Notes under the pieces: generated by a model
Told to the model about the DNA's origin: nothing
What the model saw: the letters and a program-made list of their open reading frames with translations, nothing else
The model's database searches: none
Translations under genes and position numbers: made by a program
Part shown: positions 43,111 to 52,999 of the stretch, piece by piece
How the letters are laid out: each line of letters starts with the position of its first letter
Numbering within the stretch: the stretch's first letter is position 1
DNA from: Flavobacterium sp. xlx-214
GTDB taxonomy: Bacteria; Bacteroidota; Bacteroidia; Flavobacteriales; Flavobacteriaceae
NCBI RefSeq assembly: GCF_013874595.1
Contig: NZ_CP059431.1
Coordinates: 248,001-312,000 of the forward strand
DNA length: 64,000 bases
Direction of reading: 5' to 3'

Positions 43111-45060
43111 CTACTTCTTAACAACCTTTACCGTAGCTGCACTGCCTTGCTGTGTGGTTACTTTAATAAAATAGGTACCTGCGGTTACGCCGTGTAGGTT
43201 TACCTGGTTATTGCCGTTAAAGTTGTCTTTTTGTACTTGTTGCCCTAACACGTTATACACCTCATAACTTTGCAAGGTTTCTTCGGTTTCTATGTTTACA
43301 ATATCTGTGGTTGGGTTGGGGTACACGTTTACCTTTATGTTGTTAAAATCTGTGGTGCTTACGCTTGTACCACATGGAGTTGCAGCTAATTTGGCTACAA
43401 AGAAGTCATAGTGACCATTGGTTACCAACATATTGATGCTTTTGTGTGTAGCAAACAAATTACCATTAAATGTGCCACCTACTACATAATTACCATCGTT
43501 ATCTACGGCTACAGAAGTTAACTTGTGGTAATTCATACTACCTTCTATATCGTGTAAACCTATTACCGTACCTGTTTGCTTGTTAAAACGCACCAATACT
43601 GGGTTGGGCTGTAAACCGTTTATAAACTGTTGGTTCATACTAAAGCTATCCCATATCATATAAGTACCCTCGGTTGCCAAGGCTACTTCGTTACCACGTA
43701 TAACCAAACTATGCGAATAGTACATATTGCTGGTATCGTTGTTTGGGGTACGCGCCCACTTTACTTCGCCATTTTTAGTTAACTTGGCTATAAAAGGCAT
43801 GTTGCCATAGTGTTTTCCAAAGCTAAAATTATAAGGATTAGTGGTAGGTTTTTTAGGATCTATTATTTTCACTCCAGTATTTGGTATTCTTGAAAATTTG
43901 CCTGCTATGAAAATATCGCCATTGGTATCTACATCTAAGTCGTAAATACGACAATCATCTGAGTCTGCTTCCATTTCTCTGCGCCATAATTCACTACCAT
44001 TGGTAGCATTAACTGCTAGTATGTAGGCATTGTTTATAATGGCACTACCACCATAGGTTAAAGGCACATTTTCATTTACATTTACATACGACCTAAAACC
44101 CGCTATATAATACCTGTTGTTAGGCTCATCGTATTTAAAAGTAAAACTGGGCTCCGCAATCATAGAACCATCTGCTATAGGTAATGGCATACTGTTTAGC
44201 AATTGCCCAGCACTATTGTATCGTACCAAATAGTATTTCATAACATATCCCCAGGCAGTTGTACTATCGTATTTGTATTGAGTAGGCACTGTTATGGTAT
44301 TGTTTAAGTGGGTACCGTGTAAAAAACCTATTATAAAATGCAGATTATCCTTACTGTCTATCACTATAGACAAAACACTAGAATGATTATTAGGGAAACC
44401 AACGTCACCCTGTAAAGCGCATTTCCATACAAACTGTCCGTTACTGTTGTATTTTACCAAAAAAGTAGTTTTATATCCATCACTTGGTATTAATCCATTA
44501 GGGTCATTAGGGTTGTATGCTGGTCGTGGAGGTAATGCGTCAGTAGGGCTAAAATACACTGGTTTGGTAGTATTACCTAAGCTTACATTTGCTCCTACGA
44601 ATACGTTGTTGTTGCTGTCTAAAGCTATTTTATAAGCGGCGTCAAATAATCCTCCTCCTCCAATGGCTTGGCTCCAGCGTACTTGTCCACTGCAAGTGGT
44701 TGAAAATAAAAAAATATCGTTACCACCTGCTTGATTACCGTATACGGTAACGGGTTGCCCTGCTAATTTTGGGGTACCGTTTTCTATTTTAGCTACAAAA
44801 TAGTAATTGTTATTTTTGTCTATAACAACATCAAAAATTTGTTCTGCTTGAAAATCCCAACCGTTACTTCCTATACTACCACCGCCATTAATTGCCCATT
44901 GCCATTGGTAGTTTTGGGCGGTGGCTGGAACAGAGAATAGAGAATAGATGATAGAGAATAGAAGGGTTTGGAGATTTAAGGATTTGAAAATTTGGAAAGG
45001 AGATCCCTCACTTTGGTCGAGATGACAAGGAATATTGTTTTTGTGTAGTTGGTGTTGCAT
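43111..45060 (-). CDS. T9SS-secreted beta-propeller-like protein, copy 3
   Basis: This 649-residue secreted protein has a long N-terminal region: about 15 residues, a REP-derived stretch (CHLDQSEGS), then the hydrophobic signal LLFSIIYSLFSVPATAQ. The mature part begins NYQWQWAINGGG and holds repeated strands of the SBBP type (VDNDGNYVVGG, IDKNNNYYFVAKI). The last 75 residues form a T9SS type A sorting domain (VYPNPTTDIVNIET to TVKVVKK). The start at 45060 is chosen since it is shared with the paralogue pattern; 17 codons further upstream are in frame. It is a paralogue of 46068-48029. Confidence 0.8.
   Translation of the reverse strand: MQHQLHKNNIPCHLDQSEGSPFQIFKSLNLQTLLFSIIYSLFSVPATAQNYQWQWAINGGGSIGSNGWDFQAEQIFDVVIDKNNNYYFVAKIENGTPKLAGQPVTVYGNQAGGNDIFLFSTTCSGQVRWSQAIGGGGLFDAAYKIALDSNNNVFVGANVSLGNTTKPVYFSPTDALPPRPAYNPNDPNGLIPSDGYKTTFLVKYNSNGQFVWKCALQGDVGFPNNHSSVLSIVIDSKDNLHFIIGFLHGTHLNNTITVPTQYKYDSTTAWGYVMKYYLVRYNSAGQLLNSMPLPIADGSMIAEPSFTFKYDEPNNRYYIAGFRSYVNVNENVPLTYGGSAIINNAYILAVNATNGSELWRREMEADSDDCRIYDLDVDTNGDIFIAGKFSRIPNTGVKIIDPKKPTTNPYNFSFGKHYGNMPFIAKLTKNGEVKWARTPNNDTSNMYYSHSLVIRGNEVALATEGTYMIWDSFSMNQQFINGLQPNPVLVRFNKQTGTVIGLHDIEGSMNYHKLTSVAVDNDGNYVVGGTFNGNLFATHKSINMLVTNGHYDFFVAKLAATPCGTSVSTTDFNNIKVNVYPNPTTDIVNIETEETLQSYEVYNVLGQQVQKDNFNGNNQVNLHGVTAGTYFIKVTTQQGSAATVKVVKK
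45000..45030. repeat. REP half-unit inside a coding region
   Basis: GAGATCCCTCACTTTGGTCGAGATGACAAGG, here shown by position only as a unit related to 45568-45649 and 47919-48000, is read through as part of the N-terminal region of the T9SS protein. Confidence 0.7.
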
Positions 45061-45154
45061 AATGTGTTTTGTTTTAGGTTGATTCCTTAAAGATACAAAT
45101 AATTTTAACATTATATTTACAAATACCTCTTATACTATACTTACAATTAAAACC

Positions 45155-45184
45155 TAAAAAACGCCGTGCATAACACGGCGTTCT
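45155..45184 (-). terminator. Terminator after the truncated T9SS copy
   Basis: AACGCCGTG and CACGGCGTT form a perfect stem with a CATAA loop; on the minus strand T6 follows. Confidence 0.85.
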
Positions 45185-45195
45185 TATTTTGTTTT

Positions 45196-45678
45196 TTAAA
45201 GTACAAAACAACGAATAAAAGGGCTGAAAACCCTAAAATCGTCTTTAGCAACATAGGCTACCCTACAATCATAATACGTTGTATTTTTTAAATTGCGGTG
45301 TACACACTTGTTACTGCCTTGGGTACACAATAACACATTGGTGGTATCAACCTCTACCACTTCAAAAATAAAAGCGGCTACCCCTTTTATTTTAGCAACA
45401 AAATAGTAATTGTTGTTTTTGTCTATAGCAATATCAAAAATTTGCTCTACTTGGTAATCCCAACTACCGCTGCCAAAGCTGCCGCCACCGTTAAGTGCCC
45501 ATTGCCATTGGTAGTTTTGGGCGGTGGCTGGGATGGAGCATAGAAGGATGTAGAGATTTGAGAATTTGACTTCTCGATACGCTTTGCTACTCGAAGTGAC
45601 GTGATTAGTTGTATTACGAGATCCCTCACTTTGTTCGGAATGACAAAGAATATTGTTTTTGTGTAGTTTATTTTTCAT
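45196..45678 (-). CDS. Truncated mosaic T9SS-family copy 2
   Basis: This 160-residue frame shares the first ~100 residues with the two full paralogues: the REP-derived N-terminal stretch, the signal ending in PATAQ, and NYQWQWALNGGG to NNYYFVAKI. It then switches to an unrelated 60-residue tail with four Cys (CTQGSNKC, CVHRN-type, CFVL end) and no sorting domain. The tail has no family I know. The gene is probably a remnant of a tandem array joined to a foreign 3' end. A terminator follows, so it may still be expressed. Confidence 0.5.
   Translation of the reverse strand: MKNKLHKNNILCHSEQSEGSRNTTNHVTSSSKAYREVKFSNLYILLCSIPATAQNYQWQWALNGGGSFGSGSWDYQVEQIFDIAIDKNNNYYFVAKIKGVAAFIFEVVEVDTTNVLLCTQGSNKCVHRNLKNTTYYDCRVAYVAKDDFRVFSPFIRCFVL
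45568..45649. repeat. 82-bp REP doublet inside the coding region of copy 2
   Basis: The unit starts GACTTCTCGATACG and ends GAATGACAAAG. The same 82-bp unit is at 47919-48000 in the paralogue. It encodes CHSEQSEGSRNTTNHVTSSS-like residues ahead of the signal peptide core. Confidence 0.8.
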
Positions 45679-45695
45679 AATTTCTTTTGTTTTAG

Positions 45696-46067
45696 GTTTC
45701 CGTCTGTTCGAGCTTGTCGAGAACTTATTAGTAGCATCTCGACAGGCTCGATGTGACGGTCATAATAGCTGAGAATAAGTTCAGAAGTATCATTTAAAAC
45801 CTATCACCTGTTAAAGGATTCTTTCAGAATGACAAGATAGTGTTACTTGTTTTTGTCATTCCGTAGGAATCTTTTAAATTCTTTTATTTAGATGATGCGA
45901 TGCTGACCCGAGCTTGCGAACTGTACGAAGTAAACCAAGTTCAGCATGACAATTGTAACGTCAGTTCAAGCTTGTTAAGAACTTATTAGTAACATCTCGA
46001 CAAGCTCGATGTGACGGGGTTTGTTTTAGCCGTTAGACTTTATGACTTTTGACTTTAGCCTGTAAAA
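45696..46067. repeat. Duplicated intergenic block with REP units, copy B
   Basis: This is nearly identical to 42739-43110 and of exactly equal length (372 bases). It lies between truncated copy 2 and full copy 1, and like copy A runs on into the adjacent gene 3' end. No gene is contained. Confidence 0.85.
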
Positions 46068-48029
46068 CTACTTCTTAACAACCTTTACCGTAGCTACACT
46101 GCCTTGTTGTGTGGTTACTTTTATAAAATACGTACCCGCGGTTACACCGTGTAGGTTTATTTGGCTGTTATCGTTAAAGTTTCCTTTTTGTACTTGTTGC
46201 CCTAATACGTTATACACCTCATAACTTTGCAAGGTTTCTGGGGTTTCTATGTTTACAATATCATTGGTTGGGTTAGGGTACACGTTTACCTTTATACTGT
46301 TAAAATCTGTGGTGCTTACTGCCGTACCGCAGGTACTTGCACCTAACTTCGCTATAAAAAAATCGTAGTGCCCATTACCCATCACTATAGGAATGGTACT
46401 GTGTTGTGGAAACAAATATCCCTCAAATCCTCCGCCTACAACATAGTTACCATCGTTATCTACCGCTACTGCTGTTAGCATGTGCATACTGCCTGCACTG
46501 CCCATAATATCGTGCATGCCCACTACTGTACCCGTTTGTTTGTTAAAACGTACCAACAATGGATCAGGCTGGTGGTTAGCCGCACGGCTTAAGCTAAAAC
46601 CATCCCATACGGTATTATTGCCCATGGTGGCAAATGCCACTTCATTGCCACGCAATGCCAAACCAAAACCCCAATACATACCAGTATCTGCCCACGGTGC
46701 ATTATAAGCTGTGGGTGTACGTGCCCATTGTACCGTACCAGTGCTGTTTAACTTCGCTATAAAAGGCATATTACCAGATACTGTAAGATTAAAAGTATAA
46801 GAAGTATTTGTAGGGTTTTTAGCATCTATAATTTTTACAAAACTGCCCGAATTTCCTGTTACAAAGAATTTACCACCAATATAAACATCCCCATTAGCAT
46901 CGTCAACTACCAAATCATAAATTCGGCAGTCGTCATTATTTAAATTTAAATTAACCTCCATCTCACGGCGCCATATTTCATTGCCATTTGCAGCATCTAG
47001 TGCCAATACATACGCATTTTTTGTAAATGCAGTACCAGCGTAGGTTAATGGAAAGTCTTCGTTTGTATTTACATACGAACGGAAACCTGCTAGATAATAA
47101 CGGTTGCGGGGTTCGTCGTACTTAAACGTAAAGCTGGGTGGTACAAAACCGCTTCCATCGGGTATAGGTAACATCATACTACTAACATATTGTCCTAAAA
47201 CATTATATTTCACCACATAATATTGATATGTATTAACTACAGGTACAGTAATGTTATTATCTAAATGTACACCATTTTGAAACGCTGCAATAAAATGAAT
47301 GTTGCCACTACTGTCTATTTCCAAGTTGTGAATCCAAGAAAATCTATTATGGAAATTAACATCACCTTGTAAGGCACGTTTCCATACAAACTGTCCGTTG
47401 CTATCATACCTTACAAGATAAGAAGTTTTATAGGCTGCATCTATTGTTGCCTGATTAGCAGGCCAGGGAGGTAAAAAATCGGTTGGGCTAAAATGTGTAG
47501 CGTAGGTTGTGCTTACCTGATTTTCTACATTTGCCCCCACGTATACATTATTACTGTTGTCTAATGCTATCTTGTAAGCATCATCTTGTTCTGCCCCTCC
47601 AATGGCTTGGCTCCAGCGTACCTGCCCATCGCAAGTGGTTGAAAAAATAAAAATATCATGGCCACCATTGCCATATACGGTTACAGGTTGCCCAGCAAGT
47701 TTAGGGCTTCCATCTTTTATTTTAGCTATAAAATAATAATTGTTATCGGTACCTACTTGTACATCAAAAACCTGCTCTACATCATAGTTCCAACTGCCGC
47801 TGCCAAAGCTGCCACCTCCGTTTATTGCCCATTGCCAGTCGTAGTTTTGGGAGTAGCCCAGAATAGAGAATAGAGAACAGAAAATAGAGAATAGAAAGAT
47901 TGGGATATTTAAGGATTTGACTTCTCGATACGCTTTGCTACTCGAAGTGACGTGATTAGTTGTATTACGAGATCCCTCACTTTGTTCGGGATGACAAAGA
48001 ATATTGTTTTTGGGTAGTTTATTTTTCAT
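46068..48029 (-). CDS. T9SS-secreted beta-propeller-like protein, copy 1
   Basis: This protein has 653 residues. Residues 1-40 come from the REP doublet (CHPEQSEGSRN, then TSSSKAYREV) and precede the signal core IFLFSIFCSLFSILGYSQ. The mature protein starts NYDWQWAINGGG and has SBBP-like strands throughout. The C-terminal 75 residues (VYPNPTNDIVNIET to KVVKK) form a T9SS type A sorting domain. It is a close paralogue of 43111-45060. No downstream Met lies ahead of the hydrophobic core, so the REP-derived residues must be translated if the signal is used. Confidence 0.8.
   Translation of the reverse strand: MKNKLPKNNILCHPEQSEGSRNTTNHVTSSSKAYREVKSLNIPIFLFSIFCSLFSILGYSQNYDWQWAINGGGSFGSGSWNYDVEQVFDVQVGTDNNYYFIAKIKDGSPKLAGQPVTVYGNGGHDIFIFSTTCDGQVRWSQAIGGAEQDDAYKIALDNSNNVYVGANVENQVSTTYATHFSPTDFLPPWPANQATIDAAYKTSYLVRYDSNGQFVWKRALQGDVNFHNRFSWIHNLEIDSSGNIHFIAAFQNGVHLDNNITVPVVNTYQYYVVKYNVLGQYVSSMMLPIPDGSGFVPPSFTFKYDEPRNRYYLAGFRSYVNTNEDFPLTYAGTAFTKNAYVLALDAANGNEIWRREMEVNLNLNNDDCRIYDLVVDDANGDVYIGGKFFVTGNSGSFVKIIDAKNPTNTSYTFNLTVSGNMPFIAKLNSTGTVQWARTPTAYNAPWADTGMYWGFGLALRGNEVAFATMGNNTVWDGFSLSRAANHQPDPLLVRFNKQTGTVVGMHDIMGSAGSMHMLTAVAVDNDGNYVVGGGFEGYLFPQHSTIPIVMGNGHYDFFIAKLGASTCGTAVSTTDFNSIKVNVYPNPTNDIVNIETPETLQSYEVYNVLGQQVQKGNFNDNSQINLHGVTAGTYFIKVTTQQGSVATVKVVKK
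47919..48000. repeat. 82-bp REP doublet inside the coding region of copy 1
   Basis: This is the same unit as 45568-45649, with a few base differences, in the same place relative to the start codon and signal peptide. Confidence 0.8.
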
Positions 48030-48207
48030 AATTTCTTTTGTTTTAGGTTGCTGGTTGTATGTTTTAAGTTTCAGGTTACAGCTGCTAGATTACAGCTTTC
48101 AACTTTCAGATTGCTGTTTTCTGATTGCTTTTCTACACCTCCCTAACCCGCCTTTAGCAAGGAATACGTGGTGTTTGTGTTATAAAAATACTAAAATAAA
48201 GTAAAAT

Positions 48208-48241
48208 AACTCCAACAGGGTTTAAAACCCTGTTGGAGTTT
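48208..48241. terminator. Strong hairpin after the PKD gene
   Basis: AACTCCAACAGGGTTT pairs perfectly with AAACCCTGTTGGAGTT. It lies 30 bases past the stop of the minus-strand gene at 48272. Confidence 0.85.
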
Positions 48242-48271
48242 GCTTATAGCTTACTACTTACAACTATAAGG

Positions 48272-51200
48272 TTATTTTTTAATTAATTTTTGTTGTGCTA
48301 TAACCGTAGCGCCTACATGTAGGTTTACAATATAGGTACCTGGTGCCAAATAACTTACGTTTAGCACTACCTCACCTTTACTACCGCTTAGCTTTTGTTG
48401 TAAGCGTTGTACGCCTGTAACATCATGTACCGTAATGCTTGTAGCAGCTTGGCTATTTGTTCCTGTATCAAAGGTAGCCAAAGTGGTATCGGTTGTTGGG
48501 TTAGGGCTTAACACAAACTTAGTCACAACTGTTGGTGTTGTAGTTTTATTTGCTGTACGGCATCCATAATCTAAATCGATACGCGGTTTGTTGCTGTAAA
48601 AAATACAACCCGATGCAGTTGAAATAGCCAATTGATATTCGCCTGACTGATTTACTAGCTGATTTGGTATAAAACCACCACCCGTTTGGGTTTGCCATCC
48701 GTTTACAGACCATAAATAACCGTTGTATACCCCATAAGGTGCTAACAAATACGGATTGTAACTAGCGCAAATTCTATAACATCCTGCTGGTACGATCCAC
48801 AAAGTACGTTCTGGGTTATGCGGTGTTTGTACCTGTGCCATAACACTACAGCCTGTTGGTGCGGTATAGGTTACGCTGTAGGCACCCCCATGGGTTACGT
48901 ATATGGTTTGCCCTATCATACCATTGCTCCAATTATAGGTACCCGCGGCTGGCCCGTTAGCCGTTAGCTCAAGGGTGTAAGGTTGACAGTTTACTAGGTT
49001 AAAATTAATATTTGGTGTAGCCAATTGTGGGTGAAACACCACCACAGCCTTAAAGCTGTTTACACAACTGGTATCATTAGGCAAACGGGTTTCAAAAGCG
49101 TAGTTGTAGCTACCTGGGGTTAAACCACTTAAACTTAATGTTAAATTACCAGCCCCTGTTGTCCAGTTACCCATGCTACCTGGTAAAGCATTGCCATTTA
49201 ACGTCCAACGGTGTTCAACGTTAGGGTCGGTATAAATACCCGTTAAAGTAGTGCTTTCACCGTAACACACACTGGTGTTGCCGTTTATGCTTGCAAACGG
49301 TGGTTTGCGCATGGTAACTATTGCTGGATTAGCTGACATACCGTAAAACTTACACCCTTTGGCATCAATCAATATGGGCCAGTAACTGCCACTTTGGGTT
49401 GGGGTATAGGTTAAACCACTAGCAGCTACCTGTACGTTGTCGCGCATCCAAATGGCATTGGTTGGTAAATCTGTAAAAGGATTTGGTTGAAACTGTAAAG
49501 GTGTTACAGCACTGCCTTCGCAGAAATTTAATGGGTTAGGATTCACTTTTCCATCAAATTCGGCTTTGAAAATATCTACTGAAACATCAGCTGATTCAAA
49601 CATACAGTCGTACTGATTGTACACTCTTAGTTTAATGTCATGTTGTCCAGCAGTTGAAATATTAATCTGCGTACTTAGCCCAGCTGCCACATAATAAGTG
49701 TTTAAGAAATGCCATTCGTAGCGGTAGCCCGGCAACATAGCACTTGGTAATGTTAGGGTTATAGGCTCTTCGGCACAATACTTAGTAGGTGCAATTGTAA
49801 ATGCAGTAGGCGGTGGCCCTTGTATTTCTACCTGTATGGTAGTTTCACAATCGGGTATTGGTGTACCGTTTGCTGTAAGCTGGCCACCAGCATTTAACAC
49901 CATTTTGTAAGTGTGTACACCTGGACCAACCCCTGTAACCAACGCACTTTGACCAGTACCTAGTAGGTTGTTTGCTGCATCAAAATACGAAATGTTTACC
50001 GATGAAGCATTGATATCAAACATTTTGCTGTTGTTTTTAAGCTCAATGTTATACGAATTATTACCTAAACAAGTTACTACATAACGCAATATAGGTTCAT
50101 AATGTTTGCGTACAGTTATGGTTTTTACAAAGGTATCAGGGCAATTTGCATAACGTACTTTTACCTTAAGTTCGTAAAGTCCAACATTGTTTATGTTAAA
50201 CTGTGCATCATCGTTATTAAATGTTCCTAATGTAGCTCCAAAGGTTACCGCTTCCCATTCAACGTTTGCTATAGATGGTACAGCAGCTGGATCATAGGTA
50301 GCATGAAGGTTTACCGTTCCACAAGGTAACCAGCTATAGGTAAGTGTTGGTATAGGATTAAAACCTAACGTACAACCACTACCTGGATTACCAGGACCAC
50401 CTGGCGAACAATCTTCGAAAATCCAAATTTTGTTCGATGTAATTAAACAGCCGTTAACATCGGTTACCTGTACATAGTATTCGCCTGCACCAGGAAAAAA
50501 ACCATTGTTTAATGTTAAACTAGTCATACCCACACCGCTTGCTATAGAAGAACTGTTGTTGTTACGATACCAATAAAAAGTATCAGAACTTGTTACCCCC
50601 GTAGAGAATGTTGCTTTTAAATCAATACTAAAAGCATTAGAGGTGCATACTGTATTTACAACACTTTCATTAAATATTTCTACAGTTGTAGCTGGTAATA
50701 TGGTTACTGCTTTGTTTGCAATAATAGTAGTGGTACAACCAAATGGATTAACTAATCGTACCGTTAAAATACCACCTATAGAAGCAGAATTACTAGGGTT
50801 AGTAAAACTTTGTGGTATACTATAGTTTGGCACCAAAGGTGTGCTGCCTATATATGGGGTAGTATATAATACAATTCCATCATATAAAAACTCTAATGTG
50901 CCCAAGTTTGCAGGTGCAGATGAAGTTATTGGTACATCAAAAAATGGAGTCCCCGGACAAATAGGTGCTATTGTACCAATGGTTAGCGAAACGTTACCAA
51001 TTAAATTGATTTGATACGAAGTATTTGTTTTAATACCACATTTTGTAACCTCAACAACCAAAGTACCTGATGTTACACCTAAACTTTCTTCATTTAAACC
51101 AATGGTAACTGTACCATCGTTAACGCCATTAATTATGTTACCGAAATTAGGAGGCGAAATTTTCCACTCGATATGATCTACATCAACTCCGTTTAAATTT

Positions 51201-52999
51201 GCTGTAAAATCATAAATACTGCTTGAGCAAAACTGCATTAATCCACTATTATTGGTAATAGTTGGATTTACAACCACCTGACTAACATTATAAGTTACTG
51301 GTGCAGATGCGCAAATAACCCCATTTTTAACGTATTGTTTTACTACGCTAACCGTACCCGTTGAGCTGGTAAATACCGCGGCAACCTCGGTACCTGCATT
51401 GCTACCAATAATACTACCGCCTGTAGCAGTCCATACGTAAATGGCACCAGGGTCGTTTTCGGTAATACTATACGTGTAGGGTACGTTTAAACATACTTTA
51501 GCAGGCCCAACAATAGCACCTGTAATAACAGGTGTTGGTATTACATTAATTACAACAGCATCACTAATACAACCATTGTTAGTAGCTGTTACCGTATAAC
51601 TGCCCCCCGAATTAAATGTAAAAGACGTACTGCTATTAAAATCAGTATGAACAATGTTGTTGCCTAACTTTATTTCCCAGCTTACACTAGAGCCGTTACT
51701 TGAAGAGAAAAATTTAGATGTTCCTGCACAAACTGTTTGTACTTGATCCCAGTTAACAGATACATTTTCTACTACTTCAAATACAAATCTTTCAATTTGA
51801 CCTCTACAATTATCGGTTCCTAATAGTGTATTTTGATATTCAACATCTATAAAATAAGTACCCGGCGCCATACCATCTACCATAATTTCATTACGTTGAT
51901 CGGTATAAACAATCATTGGGTGATTAGGATCTCCATTTATGCTCCATTTAAAATCGGTAGTAGGCCATTGTGGTAAACTGTATTTAGCTTGCTTTCCTTG
52001 GCAAATAATTTGTGGACCTTGTAATAACACATGACGAACAACAACTGGAATTTTTACGGTATTCCAATACGGACAATTACAATATGAAAGGTAACTGATA
52101 TAACCAAAACCATCTGCTGGATCTACTTGATCCCAAACTACGGTAACTGATGAACTTCCGTTTCCACCACCTACAATAGTACCACCTATCACTTTCCAAT
52201 CGCCTCCACAACCATCGTTTGCAGTGTATGTTTCGGTATTGTATTCACAGGTTACGTTTAAGCACGTAATTTCAATAGGTTTAGCATCCAGAACCGTAAT
52301 AGGATATTCATATGTAGCGCTGCAATTACAACTATTGGTAACAGTTAATAATATTACATAACTTCCAGAGTTTGTGTACGTATGGGTGGGTTCAAAAGCA
52401 TTAGAAAAAGTGCCGTCGCCAAAATCCCATAGATAATTTACAATAGCAGAACCATTGTTTGCTGTTGAAAGATTATTGAATGAAATAGGAGTCCCCACAC
52501 AAAAAACTTGTTGGTAAGGGTCTATACCATCAATCAAAAATTTAGCATCGGGTCTAACAATTTTCTCAATACAAATGGTACGTGTCACAACTGTATTGTC
52601 ACTATAAGTAATTGAGATGGTTAAACTTCCTCCCCCAACTGTACCCCAGCTTACATAAGCATTGGTATTGTTACTAGAGTTTAAAGTTCCACCACTTACT
52701 TGCCATTGTACATTTGCAATGTTGTTACCCTGCAATGTGTAAGTTACATAACTGAACTCGCAAAAACGAAGACAACTGCCATCTAACATGTTCTCCATGA
52801 GATTAACCGATGTACTTGGTGCTTGGTTCTCACCTCCCCCTTCGCCTTCTTTTACCTCATCATCATACCTAATGCATCCCACTTGTTGATCCCAAGTAAG
52901 TGTTGCTGAATTTGGAGTTTGTGCCTTTAATTGAAAAGACAGTAGAAACATCAATAAGATGCCCAATGCCCTAATGGGCGGTCTGGTAATGTTTTTCAT
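48272..52999 (-). CDS. Giant T9SS-secreted PKD/Ig-like protein
   Basis: This is a 1575-residue secreted protein with a signal peptide ending in LKAQ. A PKD domain is clear near residues 150-240 (YLWDFGDGTFSNAFEPTHTY), followed by many Ig-like or PKD-like beta modules of about 80-90 residues with scattered Cys pairs. The last 75 residues are a T9SS type A sorting domain (FVLSPNPTTDTTLATF to QQKLIKK). Such proteins are usually cell-surface adhesins or gliding-related factors; no catalytic domain is visible. It stands alone with its own terminator. Confidence 0.82.
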   Translation of the reverse strand: MKNITRPPIRALGILLMFLLSFQLKAQTPNSATLTWDQQVGCIRYDDEVKEGEGGGENQAPSTSVNLMENMLDGSCLRFCEFSYVTYTLQGNNIANVQWQVSGGTLNSSNNTNAYVSWGTVGGGSLTISITYSDNTVVTRTICIEKIVRPDAKFLIDGIDPYQQVFCVGTPISFNNLSTANNGSAIVNYLWDFGDGTFSNAFEPTHTYTNSGSYVILLTVTNSCNCSATYEYPITVLDAKPIEITCLNVTCEYNTETYTANDGCGGDWKVIGGTIVGGGNGSSSVTVVWDQVDPADGFGYISYLSYCNCPYWNTVKIPVVVRHVLLQGPQIICQGKQAKYSLPQWPTTDFKWSINGDPNHPMIVYTDQRNEIMVDGMAPGTYFIDVEYQNTLLGTDNCRGQIERFVFEVVENVSVNWDQVQTVCAGTSKFFSSSNGSSVSWEIKLGNNIVHTDFNSSTSFTFNSGGSYTVTATNNGCISDAVVINVIPTPVITGAIVGPAKVCLNVPYTYSITENDPGAIYVWTATGGSIIGSNAGTEVAAVFTSSTGTVSVVKQYVKNGVICASAPVTYNVSQVVVNPTITNNSGLMQFCSSSIYDFTANLNGVDVDHIEWKISPPNFGNIINGVNDGTVTIGLNEESLGVTSGTLVVEVTKCGIKTNTSYQINLIGNVSLTIGTIAPICPGTPFFDVPITSSAPANLGTLEFLYDGIVLYTTPYIGSTPLVPNYSIPQSFTNPSNSASIGGILTVRLVNPFGCTTTIIANKAVTILPATTVEIFNESVVNTVCTSNAFSIDLKATFSTGVTSSDTFYWYRNNNSSSIASGVGMTSLTLNNGFFPGAGEYYVQVTDVNGCLITSNKIWIFEDCSPGGPGNPGSGCTLGFNPIPTLTYSWLPCGTVNLHATYDPAAVPSIANVEWEAVTFGATLGTFNNDDAQFNINNVGLYELKVKVRYANCPDTFVKTITVRKHYEPILRYVVTCLGNNSYNIELKNNSKMFDINASSVNISYFDAANNLLGTGQSALVTGVGPGVHTYKMVLNAGGQLTANGTPIPDCETTIQVEIQGPPPTAFTIAPTKYCAEEPITLTLPSAMLPGYRYEWHFLNTYYVAAGLSTQINISTAGQHDIKLRVYNQYDCMFESADVSVDIFKAEFDGKVNPNPLNFCEGSAVTPLQFQPNPFTDLPTNAIWMRDNVQVAASGLTYTPTQSGSYWPILIDAKGCKFYGMSANPAIVTMRKPPFASINGNTSVCYGESTTLTGIYTDPNVEHRWTLNGNALPGSMGNWTTGAGNLTLSLSGLTPGSYNYAFETRLPNDTSCVNSFKAVVVFHPQLATPNINFNLVNCQPYTLELTANGPAAGTYNWSNGMIGQTIYVTHGGAYSVTYTAPTGCSVMAQVQTPHNPERTLWIVPAGCYRICASYNPYLLAPYGVYNGYLWSVNGWQTQTGGGFIPNQLVNQSGEYQLAISTASGCIFYSNKPRIDLDYGCRTANKTTTPTVVTKFVLSPNPTTDTTLATFDTGTNSQAATSITVHDVTGVQRLQQKLSGSKGEVVLNVSYLAPGTYIVNLHVGATVIAQQKLIKK

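Noticed and set aside
42739-46067. Possible CRISPR array
   Set aside because: The repeats are few, long, unevenly spaced and themselves duplicated as one block; no cas gene is present.
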